Shown piece by piece: positions 24,101 to 29,964 of a stretch of 34,739 nucleotides of DNA. A model generated the notes under the pieces. The model was given only the letters and a program-made list of their open reading frames with translations, had not been told where the DNA came from and searched no databases. How positions within the stretch are numbered: position 1 is the first letter of the stretch; every line of letters starts with the position of its first letter. A program made the position numbers and the translations under genes. The stretch is from NCBI GenBank assembly GCA_002633005.1, contig NMRA01000180.1:1-34739 (forward strand), read 5' to 3'. The stretch comes from Phoronis australis (lineage: Eukaryota; Phoronida; Phoronidae).

Positions 24101-24821
24101 ATTTTGAAAACTGGACATAATGAACTTCACATGCACCTGGCACTGCATACGGTTATTGTTTTCATCTGTCTTCTCACTGGCAGTGTATTGATAATTTTGG
24201 ACTGTTTCAATAATTTACCTGTAGTTCGCGATTCCTTCGTCCATTTGCCGATAGCAGCATGGATGCAGTGCCATTGTTGTCTCTTGGAAGACTAGACAGA
24301 GTTACGGCTTTGCGATCCAGAGCATTTCTTGGTTTTAGGTTCAGTACGACAATGAAGGCGACTACTATTTTGACCGTCATAAGTATTGGCTGCATTTGGC
24401 AGTAAGGATGTTTTAGTTCTGGCGTATACGCATGTATGTTCATGGTCTCATGCTGTATTTCAGGAGGAATTCAAGGAAACGGAAGAACGCTTTACGCGCG
24501 AGAAGCGAATTTGAGGACTATGCGTCACACAATCCCACCTACGATTCAATGTTTGACAATGCCGGGGCACACAGCGAAGAAAATGTTTACGACTATATTA
24601 ATAACCCAGCGGGGCTCCATGAATCGGACAACATTCGCAATCAACACGTGGTAAACGACTATCACAAGCCACCACTTGGAAAGGTCACCGTAGGAGCGCT
24701 ATTTCAACCAGCCACATTTTCCACTTTCACTGGCAAACGACGGTCTATGTCTGACGAACTTGCTGAGCAAGTGTCTTTAGATTATCATAACCCCACGTAC
24801 GTGTATATGAAGCCTGCATAA
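6054..24821 (+). CDS. PLAT + 25x thrombospondin type 1 transmembrane receptor-like protein (18 exons)
   Basis: Spliced gene reconstructed from GT-AG junctions: 6054-6108, 7612-7771, 9080-9179, 9896-9995, 10682-10852, 13895-14065, 14294-16516, 16758-16928, 17096-17266, 17592-17762, 18939-19109, 19862-20026, 20628-20798, 21316-21486, 21720-21890, 22493-22633, 22856-23168, 24464-24821. All phases agree and the sum is 5154 nt, giving 1717 residues plus stop. Order: signal peptide (1-18), PLAT domain (about 22-126), 25 TSP1 repeats, one transmembrane helix (about 1574-1597), cytoplasmic tail (1599-1717). The TSP1 repeats carry WxxWxxW (possible C-mannosylation), CSxTCG (possible O-fucosylation) and many N-glycosylation sequons. 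The family role (TSP1: matrix or cell adhesion; PLAT: lipid or protein binding) is established knowledge. Receptor function is inferred from the topology and tail motifs. Expression and exact isoforms are unverified. Confidence 0.85.
6109..7611 (+). other. Intron 1 with CA microsatellite
   Basis: GTAAGT...TTGCAG intron. It contains an AC/CA-rich microsatellite at about 6770-6857. Open frames across the CA run are artefacts of the repeat. Nothing else recognised. Confidence 0.6.
6770..6857. repeat. (CA)n microsatellite
   Basis: Imperfect CACACG/ACACAC run within intron 1. Confidence 0.85.
7612..7771 (+). CDS. Exon 2: first part of PLAT/LH2 domain
   Basis: The acceptor is ctattttgcag and the donor AAG|GTACTG; it enters in phase 1 and leaves in phase 2. 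The peptide has the start of a PLAT beta-sandwich: YYVVYVKTSDDWFSGTDAHV, then DIKLYG, with the typical 'G(T)DA.V.I.L.G' pattern, and ends with a polar stretch leading to FERG. PLAT domains occur in lipoxygenases, polycystins and other proteins and bind lipids or membrane proteins. Confidence 0.85.
7772..9079 (+). other. Intron 2 with degenerate internal repeats
   Basis: Similar phrases recur, for example GTTGTGTGGGG near 8152 and 8298, AAAGTTGTGTAG near 8410, and TTTTA(G/A)TGAAACTTGA near 8077 and 8480. This suggests old, diverged tandem repeats. It includes a perfect 10-bp hairpin at 8311-8333. No coding potential recognised. Confidence 0.4.
9080..9179 (+). CDS. Exon 3: middle of PLAT domain
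   Basis: The acceptor is ttcttcttag and the donor ACA|GTGAGT; it enters in phase 2 and leaves in phase 0. The peptide reads STDAFYIAED, then GIIFNIELRHDDAHAGADWK. This matches the PLAT core strand pattern 'G.l..i.lrHD......dW.l..v', including the conserved HD and W. Too short to stand out as an isolated open frame. Confidence 0.8.
9180..9895 (+). other. Intron 3 with a short hairpin
   Basis: GTGAGT...GACAG intron. It contains a strong small hairpin at 9278-9312. The open frame 9370-9564 has no splice or family support. Confidence 0.5.
9896..9995 (+). CDS. Exon 4: end of PLAT domain
   Basis: The acceptor is gtatgacag and the donor AGCG|GTAAGT; it enters in phase 0 and leaves in phase 1. The peptide begins VIVMDYKRSHTQYQFHCDCW, which is the final PLAT strand ending in the conserved F.C..W. 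The phase 1 exit matches all the following TSP1 exons. Confidence 0.8.
9996..10681 (+). other. Intron 4, nothing recognised
   Basis: A 686-bp GTAAGT intron between the PLAT domain and the first TSP1 repeat. It is AT-rich, with no repeats or exons recognised. Confidence 0.5.
10682..10852 (+). CDS. Exon 5: TSP1 repeat 1
   Basis: A 171-nt phase 1-1 exon coding one 57-residue thrombospondin type 1 repeat. It starts VNGGWTSFGGYTRCSTTCG and ends KNCPG, with six cysteines in TSP1 spacing. The usual second Trp of WxxWxxW is replaced (TSFGGY), so this is a slightly divergent first repeat. Confidence 0.85.
11132..11942. mobile_element. Foldback (long inverted-repeat) element with tRNA-like promoter
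   Basis: The arms at about 11132-11475 and 11600-11942 are imperfect inverted copies. Shared phrases include AAGTCAAAGGA, ATTCAAATTGGAGATC, TTATTTTTCATAGCGT and ATGCCCTTTG, on opposite strands. The inner part of the right arm, on the minus strand, holds a tRNA-type A-box-like TGCAGTGGTAAAG (11670-11682) and a B box GGTTCGAATCCC (11631-11642). The left arm keeps the A-box-like part (11408-11420) but a decayed B box. A perfect 20-bp palindrome lies at 11589-11608. It looks like two head-to-head tRNA-derived SINE copies or a foldback MITE. Confidence 0.65.
11589..11608. repeat. Perfect 20-bp palindrome
   Basis: TTATCTCACTAGTGAGATAA is its own reverse complement. It sits at the inner edge of the right arm of the foldback element. 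Confidence 0.9.
12310..12558 (+). CDS. Short acidic open frame, unknown
   Basis: The ATG at 12310 is in good context (aacaATGGCGGAG). It codes 82 residues with an acidic, Tyr/Glu-rich N-terminal half (DDDYEQELNEYYEETYENGG) and a basic C-terminal patch (REKRPRARR). TGACGTCA lies about 46 bp upstream. It is not recognised. It lies inside an intron of the receptor and between a 16-bp inverted repeat (12266-12281 and 12920-12935), back to back with a THAP fragment. It could be a small gene, a first exon, or part of a transposon. Confidence 0.3.
   Translation: MAETREFESDDDYEQELNEYYEETYENGGQDEEMGLHESENKFNVLPAAYFSTLSLMNWILPREKRPRARRVNPVIQQTILN
12591..12596 (-). terminator. Polyadenylation signal after the THAP frame
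   Basis: AATAAA on the minus strand, directly downstream of the THAP fragment's stop codon. Confidence 0.4.
12608..12817 (-). pseudogene. THAP-domain fragment
   Basis: The minus-strand frame contains KRLSVPKDTKVAQKWHDLVR and GATLCSAHFEDSCFD. These match the second half of a THAP zinc finger ('FPkd....kW...lrR' and 'LCs.HF....f'). The N-terminal C-x-C part is not in the frame: an in-frame TAG lies just upstream. If real, the missing part would come from an upstream exon through a possible acceptor near 12830. It stops at 12608-12610, and AATAAA (minus strand, 12591-12596) follows about 11 bp later, so the 3' end looks transcript-like. THAP domains occur in chromatin proteins and in P-element-type transposases. 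I think a transposon-derived or decayed gene is more likely. Confidence 0.55.
12941..13894 (+). other. Rest of intron 5, nothing recognised
   Basis: AT-rich intron sequence. The minus-strand frames at 13099-13414 have no recognised family or splice support. Confidence 0.4.
13895..14065 (+). CDS. Exon 6: TSP1 repeat 2
   Basis: A 171-nt phase 1-1 exon. The repeat starts VDGGWSAWSDWPSCTVHCGG and ends HNCSG at G|GTAAAT. The acceptor is attattcag. It has the six TSP1 cysteines and WxxWxxW. It lies 3.0 kb downstream of exon 5, across an intron filled with repeat elements. Confidence 0.85.
14294..16516 (+). CDS. Exon 7: thirteen tandem TSP1 repeats in a single exon
   Basis: The exon is 2223 nt, exactly 13 x 171, coding 13 repeats of 57 residues with no intron. 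It enters and leaves in phase 1. The acceptor is ttattttag and the donor is the weak CCAG|GTTTGC. Each repeat begins at the same point (V/I-D/N-G-x-W) where neighbouring single-repeat exons begin, and each has six cysteines. Sequons such as NCSGNNT recur, so the region should be heavily N-glycosylated. A close paralogue of this exon lies at 1032-2749, and the tail of another at 1-105. An array this regular is prone to unequal crossing-over and to assembly collapse. Confidence 0.9.
16758..16928 (+). CDS. Exon 8: TSP1 repeat 16
   Basis: A 171-nt phase 1-1 exon. The repeat starts VNGGWNTWTGWGTCNATCGG and ends HNCPG. The acceptor is gttcttttag and the donor CCAG|GTACAC. It is closely related to the exon at 319-489 in the upstream degraded copy. 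Confidence 0.85.
17096..17266 (+). CDS. Exon 9: TSP1 repeat 17
   Basis: A 171-nt phase 1-1 exon. The repeat starts VDGGWNTWGSWFDCTVTCGG and ends NNCPG. The acceptor is acatttcag and the donor CCAG|GTAAGA. The dead exon at about 640-840 is its degraded relative. Confidence 0.85.
17592..17762 (+). CDS. Exon 10: TSP1 repeat 18
   Basis: A 171-nt phase 1-1 exon. The repeat starts VNGGWNQWSDWSHCSTSCGG and ends HRCPG. The donor is CCAG|GTAATT. It has six cysteines and WxxWxxW. Confidence 0.85.
17763..18938 (+). other. Intron 10, with a MITE
   Basis: GTAATT...TTTCAG intron. It contains a short imperfect direct repeat around 18097-18210 (GCTGACG(G)ATTAGT..CC..CCGCGTGCACGCTAAATCC twice) and the element at 18397-18549. 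No exon recognised. Confidence 0.5.
18397..18549. mobile_element. hAT-like MITE
   Basis: It starts CAGTGGCGGAT and ends ATCCGCCCCTG, which are inverted repeats differing at one of 11 positions and resembling hAT termini (CAGgGGCGGAT). It is directly flanked by ATCAC on both sides (18392-18396 and 18550-18554), a probable target-site duplication. The interior is G-rich on the left and C-rich on the right. It has no coding capacity. Confidence 0.7.
18939..19109 (+). CDS. Exon 11: TSP1 repeat 19
   Basis: A 171-nt phase 1-1 exon. The repeat starts VDGGWNAWSGWSNCSQECGG and ends RNCSG. The acceptor is tttgtttcag and the donor TCTG|GTATGA. CSQEC replaces the usual CSxTC, so the O-fucosylation site is probably lost in this repeat. 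Confidence 0.85.
19110..19861 (+). other. Intron 11, nothing recognised
   Basis: A 752-bp GTATGA...TTTCAG intron without exons or repeats that I could identify. Confidence 0.5.
19862..20026 (+). CDS. Exon 12: TSP1 repeat 20 (two residues shorter)
   Basis: A 165-nt phase 1-1 exon, two codons shorter than its neighbours in the stretch between cysteines 3 and 4 (TCTPPLFGGMEC). It starts VDGGWNDWSTWNPCTVSCGG. The acceptor is gtctttcag and the donor CCCG|GTGAGC. Confidence 0.85.
20027..20627 (+). other. Intron 12, nothing recognised
   Basis: A 601-bp GTGAGC...TATCAG intron. The open frame 20222-20437 has no family or splice support. Confidence 0.5.
20628..20798 (+). CDS. Exon 13: TSP1 repeat 21
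   Basis: A 171-nt phase 1-1 exon. It starts VDGGWTHWTTWASCSVSCDG and ends HMCPG. The acceptor is tgttatcag and the donor CCCG|GTGAGT. Confidence 0.85.
20799..21315 (+). other. Intron 13, nothing recognised
   Basis: A 517-bp GTGAGT...TTCTAG intron. Confidence 0.5.
21316..21486 (+). CDS. Exon 14: TSP1 repeat 22
   Basis: A 171-nt phase 1-1 exon. It starts VDGGWTEWSTWTVCSLTCGR and ends HMCPG. The acceptor is cttttctag and the donor CCAG|GTTAGC. Confidence 0.85.
21720..21890 (+). CDS. Exon 15: TSP1 repeat 23
   Basis: A 171-nt phase 1-1 exon. It starts VNGGWSSWSRWSACTLTCGS and ends QACLG. The acceptor is ttccttgcag and the donor CTTG|GTAAAT. Confidence 0.85.
21891..22492 (+). other. Intron 15, nothing recognised
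   Basis: A 602-bp GTAAAT...CTGTAG intron. The minus-strand frame 22256-22522 overlaps exon 16 antisense and is not supported. Confidence 0.5.
22493..22633 (+). CDS. Exon 16: short divergent TSP1 repeat 24
   Basis: A 141-nt phase 1-1 exon coding 47 residues, starting DGWGEWSAWSPCSESCNGGY and ending QGCPG. It lacks the NPxPxxGG segment between cysteines, which is a compact TSP1 variant. There is no ATG-initiated frame here. It is identified by the acceptor atcctgtag, the donor CCAG|GTAACC and the cysteine pattern. Confidence 0.8.
22856..23168 (+). CDS. Exon 17: last TSP1 repeat, stalk and transmembrane helix
   Basis: A 313-nt exon, phase 1 in and phase 2 out. It codes TSP1 repeat 25 (starts VNGQWGKWSGWSKCSQTCGK), a short charged stalk (KKAIAGDFDKSQASAQDK), and a hydrophobic segment from VMMIALSS to IVFA that is the single membrane span. 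The donor AG|GTGAGT creates an in-frame stop if read through, so the tail must come by splicing. Confidence 0.88.
23169..24463 (+). other. Intron 17 with a candidate alternative last exon
   Basis: The intron between the membrane-span exon and the tail exon. An open stretch at 23547-23733 could be spliced in phase 2 from exon 17 through the acceptor caataacag. It would code a different tail of about 60 residues ending at TGA 23731-23733. The acceptor has a poor pyrimidine tract, so this is tentative. Confidence 0.3.
24464..24821 (+). CDS. Exon 18: cytoplasmic tail with NPTYxxM motifs and stop
   Basis: The acceptor is gctgtatttcag. A phase 2 entry gives Arg-Arg-Asn-Ser-Arg-Lys-Arg-Lys, a basic stop-transfer cluster right after the membrane span. 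The tail has two NPTYxxM motifs (NPTYDSM at 24531-24551, NPTYVYM at 24789-24809) and YDYINN (YIN at 24594-24602). By known motif rules NPxY binds PTB domains, YxxM the PI3-kinase p85 SH2 domain, and YxN the Grb2 SH2 domain. It ends with TAA at 24819-24821. Confidence 0.82.
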
Positions 24822-25184
24822 GGGCATTGCGGGAAGGTTGATTGATCAGTGCGAAATTTATCATAATGTGAAATGCACATGCATGTTCTCATCTGTTCAT
24901 ATTGGTGCACTCGTTCCATTGAAGCTGACTCACTAAATTCGTTTCTAGTAATTATGCTAATGAATGTGATTTAAGGTTAACGCATTGTCCTTGGATTTTT
25001 ATCTTTAAGGGACAACACAAGAAAAAATGCGCGCGATTTGGCAATGAATTTAAGGCGTGTCACAGGTTTACTGTTTGGCACATGGCTATCGCAGTCGAAA
25101 AGGTTTTTCTTAGCTGTTGTTTACGCAATGAAGAACTCACGGCGTCGGAGTTTTACGGGATATTGAAACTTGGTTTGGTCCACA

Positions 25185-25885
25185 GGTGTCCTCAGCTTCT
25201 GATCGTGCTCAATACACTATATGTAATACCACAAGGTACATGTATGACACTCTCGTCAAGGAATTCCACGGGTGCTTCACTTCAGCCGTCCATATCAAAC
25301 ACAAGACTCAATATACTTACACAAAACAAGGTTTCAACGAACCATTAGCAATTGTTCTCTATTCTAGTGCCATTCACAGTATCCTGTTCCAGTGAGTTCA
25401 CAACAAATTCGTGGTCAAAGCACAAAAATGTTCCCAAAACACATGCATACTTCGCACTTTGACGGTTCGAGGTCAATGACGGTACTGAAATTGCTGGTTT
25501 GTCACGGAAAGTCACAACCTCGATATCTTCGTAACCTCCGTTAAGTAACGGCAATGTCCGTCCATCCGCAACTCATCGGATAATTCCGTACTGATCTCGA
25601 ATTGTCAAGGTGCGAAGTATGCATGGGCTTTTTGGGAACATTTTTGTGCTTTGACCGCGAATTTGTTGCAAACTCACTGAAGAAGGACACTGTGAATGGC
25701 ATTAGAAGAAAGGACAATTGCTATTGGTTTGTTGAAACCCTGTTTTGTGTAAATTTAATGAGTTTTGTGTTTGATATGGACGGCTGAAGTGAAGCACGCG
25801 TTGAATTCCTTGTCGAGAGTGTCATATCTTGTAGTATTATATGTCGTCTATTGGAGACGATCACGAACTGAGGATGCCTTTGGTT
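25185..25885. repeat. Large inverted repeat (foldback) with ~70-bp loop
   Basis: The arms at about 25185-25497 and 25570-25885 are reverse complements at roughly 85% by eye. Shared strings include GTGCGAAGTATGCATG, CATTTTTGTGCTTTGACC, GATATGGACGGCTGAAGTGA and GAATTCCTTG. Two open frames on opposite strands give similar peptides only because of this symmetry. A transcript through it would form a hairpin of about 310 bp. Confidence 0.75.
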
Positions 25886-26507
25886 TTGTCTGGACTAAAA
25901 CAACCCAAACGCAAAATAGAAAATTACTGGATTTTCATAAAATGAATTATAGCTTCATTTAACTATTGGAGTCCCACACATCACTAACTTGTTTGAAAAC
26001 TATCATCGGATTCTTGAAACTCAAATAACATTGGCGGCGGTATGAAACTATTCGTGAACATATTTGGTTAGTGGTCTCATGTGTATTCAAAAGCCTTAAC
26101 CGGTCGTATTGAAGGACCGTAAGAAAGGAATTATGTCCCAAAACATGTTCCAAAACAATGGTTTCTAAGATGCCACTGTCATTAACTCTGATACATTGGC
26201 GGCCATGATACTCCAAAACAAAACTGTTGATTTTAAGTAAATCAACACCAAAACAAAGGGATTCGTTTTAGATTCCTCAACTAGATCATTTAGAAACCAT
26301 GAAAACCTTTTCAAACAACTCACGATTCTTTCTGGGAAATGTATTTTTAAAGGCCAGTATTATTGAATCTAATTGTGCTGTATGTATGTAAATTTATGAT
26401 GCTTTGAGTAAAAAGGTGCTTGTATAAATGTTTAAAATTTGTGGTTCCATATTCATGTATTCACACAATTGTGATCAGTACGCTATACAACAGTAAAAAT
26501 CATATGG

Positions 26508-26513
26508 AATAAA
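26508..26513 (+). terminator. Polyadenylation signal of the receptor
   Basis: AATAAA, the first canonical one I see after the stop codon, in AT-rich context. Confidence 0.45.
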
Positions 26514-26751
26514 GTCCAATTTAATCGTCTAAAAACCGTCTTCTGTGGAATACGTAAGGGTCCCTTAATGGGGAATACTTTGTTAGCATTTTATTACATA
26601 TATTCGCCCTTTTAATTATGTATTAGCGCATGTTGCCATCCTCTCTGTCTGAGCATCCTTAGCCCTAGGCGGCGTTCGGGCGTTCGGCGTTCATTGCTGG
26701 TATGTCGCCTAAAGCCTTTGCGGGATTTTAACGAGATTTCATAGAAATGAT

Positions 26752-27415
26752 TCTATGGAGCTGATAATAGAGTACAATGATTTTTGGTCCTATCCCCTTC
26801 ACTACTACTCTACCCCCTTGTGGCAATTTGAGATTTTAGGGTTGCTTGTTGGATGGATTTTTGTGAAAGTTAGCAAATAGGTCTTCATTAAAAAGAGAGC
26901 GACATATTGTCACTTCCGGGTGGCTTTGACGATTTTGCGCCATCTGAAAGTCATTTTTAAATCAACCTGTCTATTGTTTGCCCTTCGCCTTAAAAATCTG
27001 TATTTTGACACACCGGGATCATTATGAAATTTGCTATGTGTGTTCCAGGTGAGGAGACCAAAGCTGCCGTTTATTTCCGGACGGGTTTCAACTCGTTGTT
27101 TTTACGTCTACGGCTGTAATCTCTTTCAACTTTTTGCAGAATCTGTAAGAATTTTGAAGGGTGGGTTCCTATGGAGCTAACAATGGACGAGTATCAGACC
27201 GATACGACTACCGCTCTGCTTTCTAGTGGTAATTTATTTTGTTACGTTTGCTCTGCTTTCTAGTGGTAATTTAACTTTTGTACGTTTGCTATGTGTCTTT
27301 GGAGTTCATTGATGACTTGTAAAGAAAATTGACTAATAGGTTACCATCAAAGAGACTGCGATATTCCAATTTCGGATGTATTAGGTGTATTTTTGCGCCA
27401 ACTTAGGGTCATTTT
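26752..27415. repeat. Two diverged direct repeats of ~0.42 kb
   Basis: CTATGGAGCT(G/A)A at 26753 and 27170, AATAGGT..ATCA/TTA.. with AGAGA..GCGA, and TTTGCGCCA..(A)GTCATTTTTA near 26936 and 27388 recur in the same order. The second unit has an extra 37-bp tandem duplication (27213-27286, GCTCTGCTTTCTAGTGGTAA twice). No coding potential. Confidence 0.5.
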
Positions 27416-28407
27416 TATTTATTTGAGATCGCTTTTGGCGTCCACATCCGCCAAGCCGGTCAAAGGATCATTTAGAAACACATGTGTTCCTGATGATTAG
27501 ACTGCAGCCGACATATTTTCGTAAGGTCTGACAACTGTAGCCTCCCTGGTCGTGATGTCTTTTTGCGTCCTGTGCTGTATCTTCCCAATCATTTAGAGCA
27601 TCTATGTGAAGTTTTGGAAGGGTATACAACTTTTGGAAGTCTCTGACTACCGTTGTGGCATCTGGTGGCAACATCAGGTCTTACTTTTGACTCCGTATCT
27701 TCAGAGCTATTCGAGGGTTTTCTCATTAAATCTGAAGGCGATAGCATATTTCCTGCTTTTGAAGAATTCGGCATATTTTGCGCTACTTTGTGGCCACGTT
27801 TATTTTTTTTTTCAAGTCGTCATATTTATGTGCGACCAGACAAGATCTGACGACTCTACCCTCTCGTCCGAAAAACAAGACGCTCGATTTCGTAACAGTT
27901 TGTCTTTATGAGTGGAATTTGGTCCACATACGGCCGACAGTACACGCACGTACATGTAGACACACTTAGACGCACTGCACCTCTTTTTTCTTGCTGACCC
28001 TGAGTAACGCAGTCTTCTTACGCTGCTGGGTTTCGCATATCGTAACCTTGATGTGATCAGCGACGTTTTTCGTTGCACAACGTGGAAAAGAGGAACAAAG
28101 TTGACACCACCTATTAGTTAGCCAAAATTAAGACAAAACACAAACGTTAAAAACTTAAAAGAGGCCTAGAACGCGATGTATAGACTAAAATACAATATTG
28201 AAAGTGGTTTTCTGCCACTGAAACAGAATTCAACCTGATCACCGGGTATTTTTAGAGTTTGTTTGTAACGAATTTTATTTCTTTTGATATCAAACTACTT
28301 TCTTTTAGTTTCAATTTTCAAAAAACGATCTGTCAACTTTCCGCCACTTCGTCGATTTTCTCCCACAAGGCAAAGCACTTCTCTCTATTTAATATGGCAA
28401 GACATAA
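27416..28407. other. Intergenic, no gene seen
   Basis: Contains further phrases like the preceding repeats (AGTTTTGGAAGGG). The open frames at 27606-28078 on both strands look accidental. Confidence 0.4.
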
Positions 28408-28895
28408 GGGCCTTTCATACTAACGTCGACGCATCGATGGTTTGGGGAGTTGCGGTCAGTATGAACGCTTATCTCCGGTCCTGGATCGCAGTTAACAGGT
28501 GGATTTAATAGCGCAGCGTCGACGCTGCGGTGCAGTATGAACGCTTAACTTCGGTCCAATCGAAGTTATCGCCAGGTGCCACTATTATCGTCAACAGTTA
28601 CAAGGTAGGCCTAGTGCCGTCACTAATAGCTGCTTAATATATTTTACTCTAATAATAACCAATCGATTGAAAAACAAGTTTAATGTCACTTAGCACGTGT
28701 AAATGTTTCCAAATTGAAGCATTGAAAAATCTTAGCGTGCAACGCTACCTTGCGATAACTTCGATGATGGCAGCGGCACCAACCGCTTACTTCGATGTTC
28801 ATTAACTACCGAAGCCAGTATGAACGGTCCTGTTAACTGCGCTGTTTACGTCGGCGCTCCTCTCAGACCGAAGTTAAGTCAATATGGAAGGGCCC
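28408..28895. mobile_element. MITE-like element
   Basis: It begins GGGCCTTTCATACTAACGTC and ends, read inverted, GGGCCCTTCCATATTGAC. The flanks share CATA. Inside, CAGTATGAACG occurs at three places (near 28455, 28533, 28816, the first as TCAGTATGAACGC) and an 18-bp perfect palindrome CGCAGCGTCGACGCTGCG lies at 28512-28529. No open frame of note. It is probably non-autonomous. Confidence 0.5.
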
Positions 28896-29823
28896 ATAGT
28901 TGTAGTACATTTCCCTTATATGAAAATGTGACTTTGAGCAGCCGATTGTGCGCGTATGCGCGCATTTATCATACACTGTACATTTAAGTGGTAGGGAGAT
29001 TAGAAATTAGTTTTCCCTTCGAGCGTGTCTCAAAAATCGTGAATTTTGTGATTGTTTTTGGACATTTCCTCAGAGGGGAAAGTAAATTATTTTGTACTAG
29101 ACGTTATACTAGATGATACTCTCCTCAGGACTTTTTAAAAGATATTTTTGACGAATTTTCGTGTTCCATGCCCTTTTAAGTCAAACTTAAGATCTCTTGG
29201 AACGAACTTGAGATAAATTTAAGTTTTATCTTGAAATTGGTTGAAATTTAAGATATGTCTTAGCTAAGTCAGTTTTCTTGGAACGAGCTCCGATTTCTTA
29301 CATGTAAATTAGGAATGTTACATGAAAAGATCCTGCTGGGTTCAAAGCCAAAATTTGACGTAGTTTAAAAATGGATTAGCAGCGTTTGCACAGAGTCTTC
29401 ATTATACAGGAAAACATACCCAAGTCCCTAACAGACCTGATTCATGAAATTAATATGCTACATGTACTTGGCATGATAGAAATTCAGTTCTTTCGCCTAA
29501 CCGAATTATGATATCACCTGGACACAAAATGCTCCCCTTTTGAAAAAGCTGACCATCCCAGTGTTGGCCGCGAACGTTTGGCCTGCTTTTTTATCGGTTT
29601 TCCTCCGAAGAAAGTGGTTTGGAGTGCAAACCATGGTAAGGGAAGATTTGAACCATGTTTTGCATGCACATGGTCAAATGACCCGATTTGCAATTTGAAG
29701 GAAACGAGGAAGACTTTGTCTTTAAAGCAAGGAGTTTTGAAGTGATGCACAAACATTTTGTTGTAGATCTATTTTCTTTAGCCTTCAAGCATAGCATAAT
29801 GCGCGGAGAATTTGAAGGAAAGT
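28896..29823. other. Region downstream of the SH3b-M15 stop, no gene seen
   Basis: Likely holds the 3' UTR and end of the minus-strand gene. I found no canonical AATAAA on the minus strand in the near part. The minus-strand frames at 29514-29839 have no recognised family. Confidence 0.4.
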
Positions 29824-29964
29824 TTAACCAGATCCGCAAACGTATGAACAGTAGTTGTTACTGTTGGTCCCTTCATAGACCCAGCAGGTGGCGCGGTTGT
29901 CCGTGTAGCGCCCAATATGAATGTGTTCTCCGCCAGTACAAGTCCTGGAACCGTGCCAGATGAC
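29824..29964 (-). CDS. SH3b-M15 gene exon 6: catalytic Glu, third zinc ligand and stop
   Basis: The acceptor is ttcttcgttacag, phase 0. It begins VIWHGSRTCTGGEHIHIGRY. E196-x-x-H199 fits the VanX-type catalytic Glu and last zinc His. Three more cysteines follow (C210, C222, C226) and the frame stops at TAA, 29826-29824. I saw no canonical AATAAA in the first several hundred bases downstream. Confidence 0.82.
   Translation of the reverse strand, partial: VIWHGSRTCTGGEHIHIGRYTDNRATCWVYEGTNSNNYCSYVCGSG

Larger units (their letters stand above)
24822..26530 (+). other. Probable 3' UTR of the receptor
   Basis: No AATAAA was found between the stop at 24821 and 26508-26513, so the 3' UTR is probably about 1.7 kb. 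It would include the large inverted repeat at about 25185-25885. Confidence 0.5.

Noticed and set aside
25345-25787. Two similar peptides on opposite strands considered as a gene pair
   Set aside because: Their similarity comes from the large inverted repeat. Neither has splice or family support.
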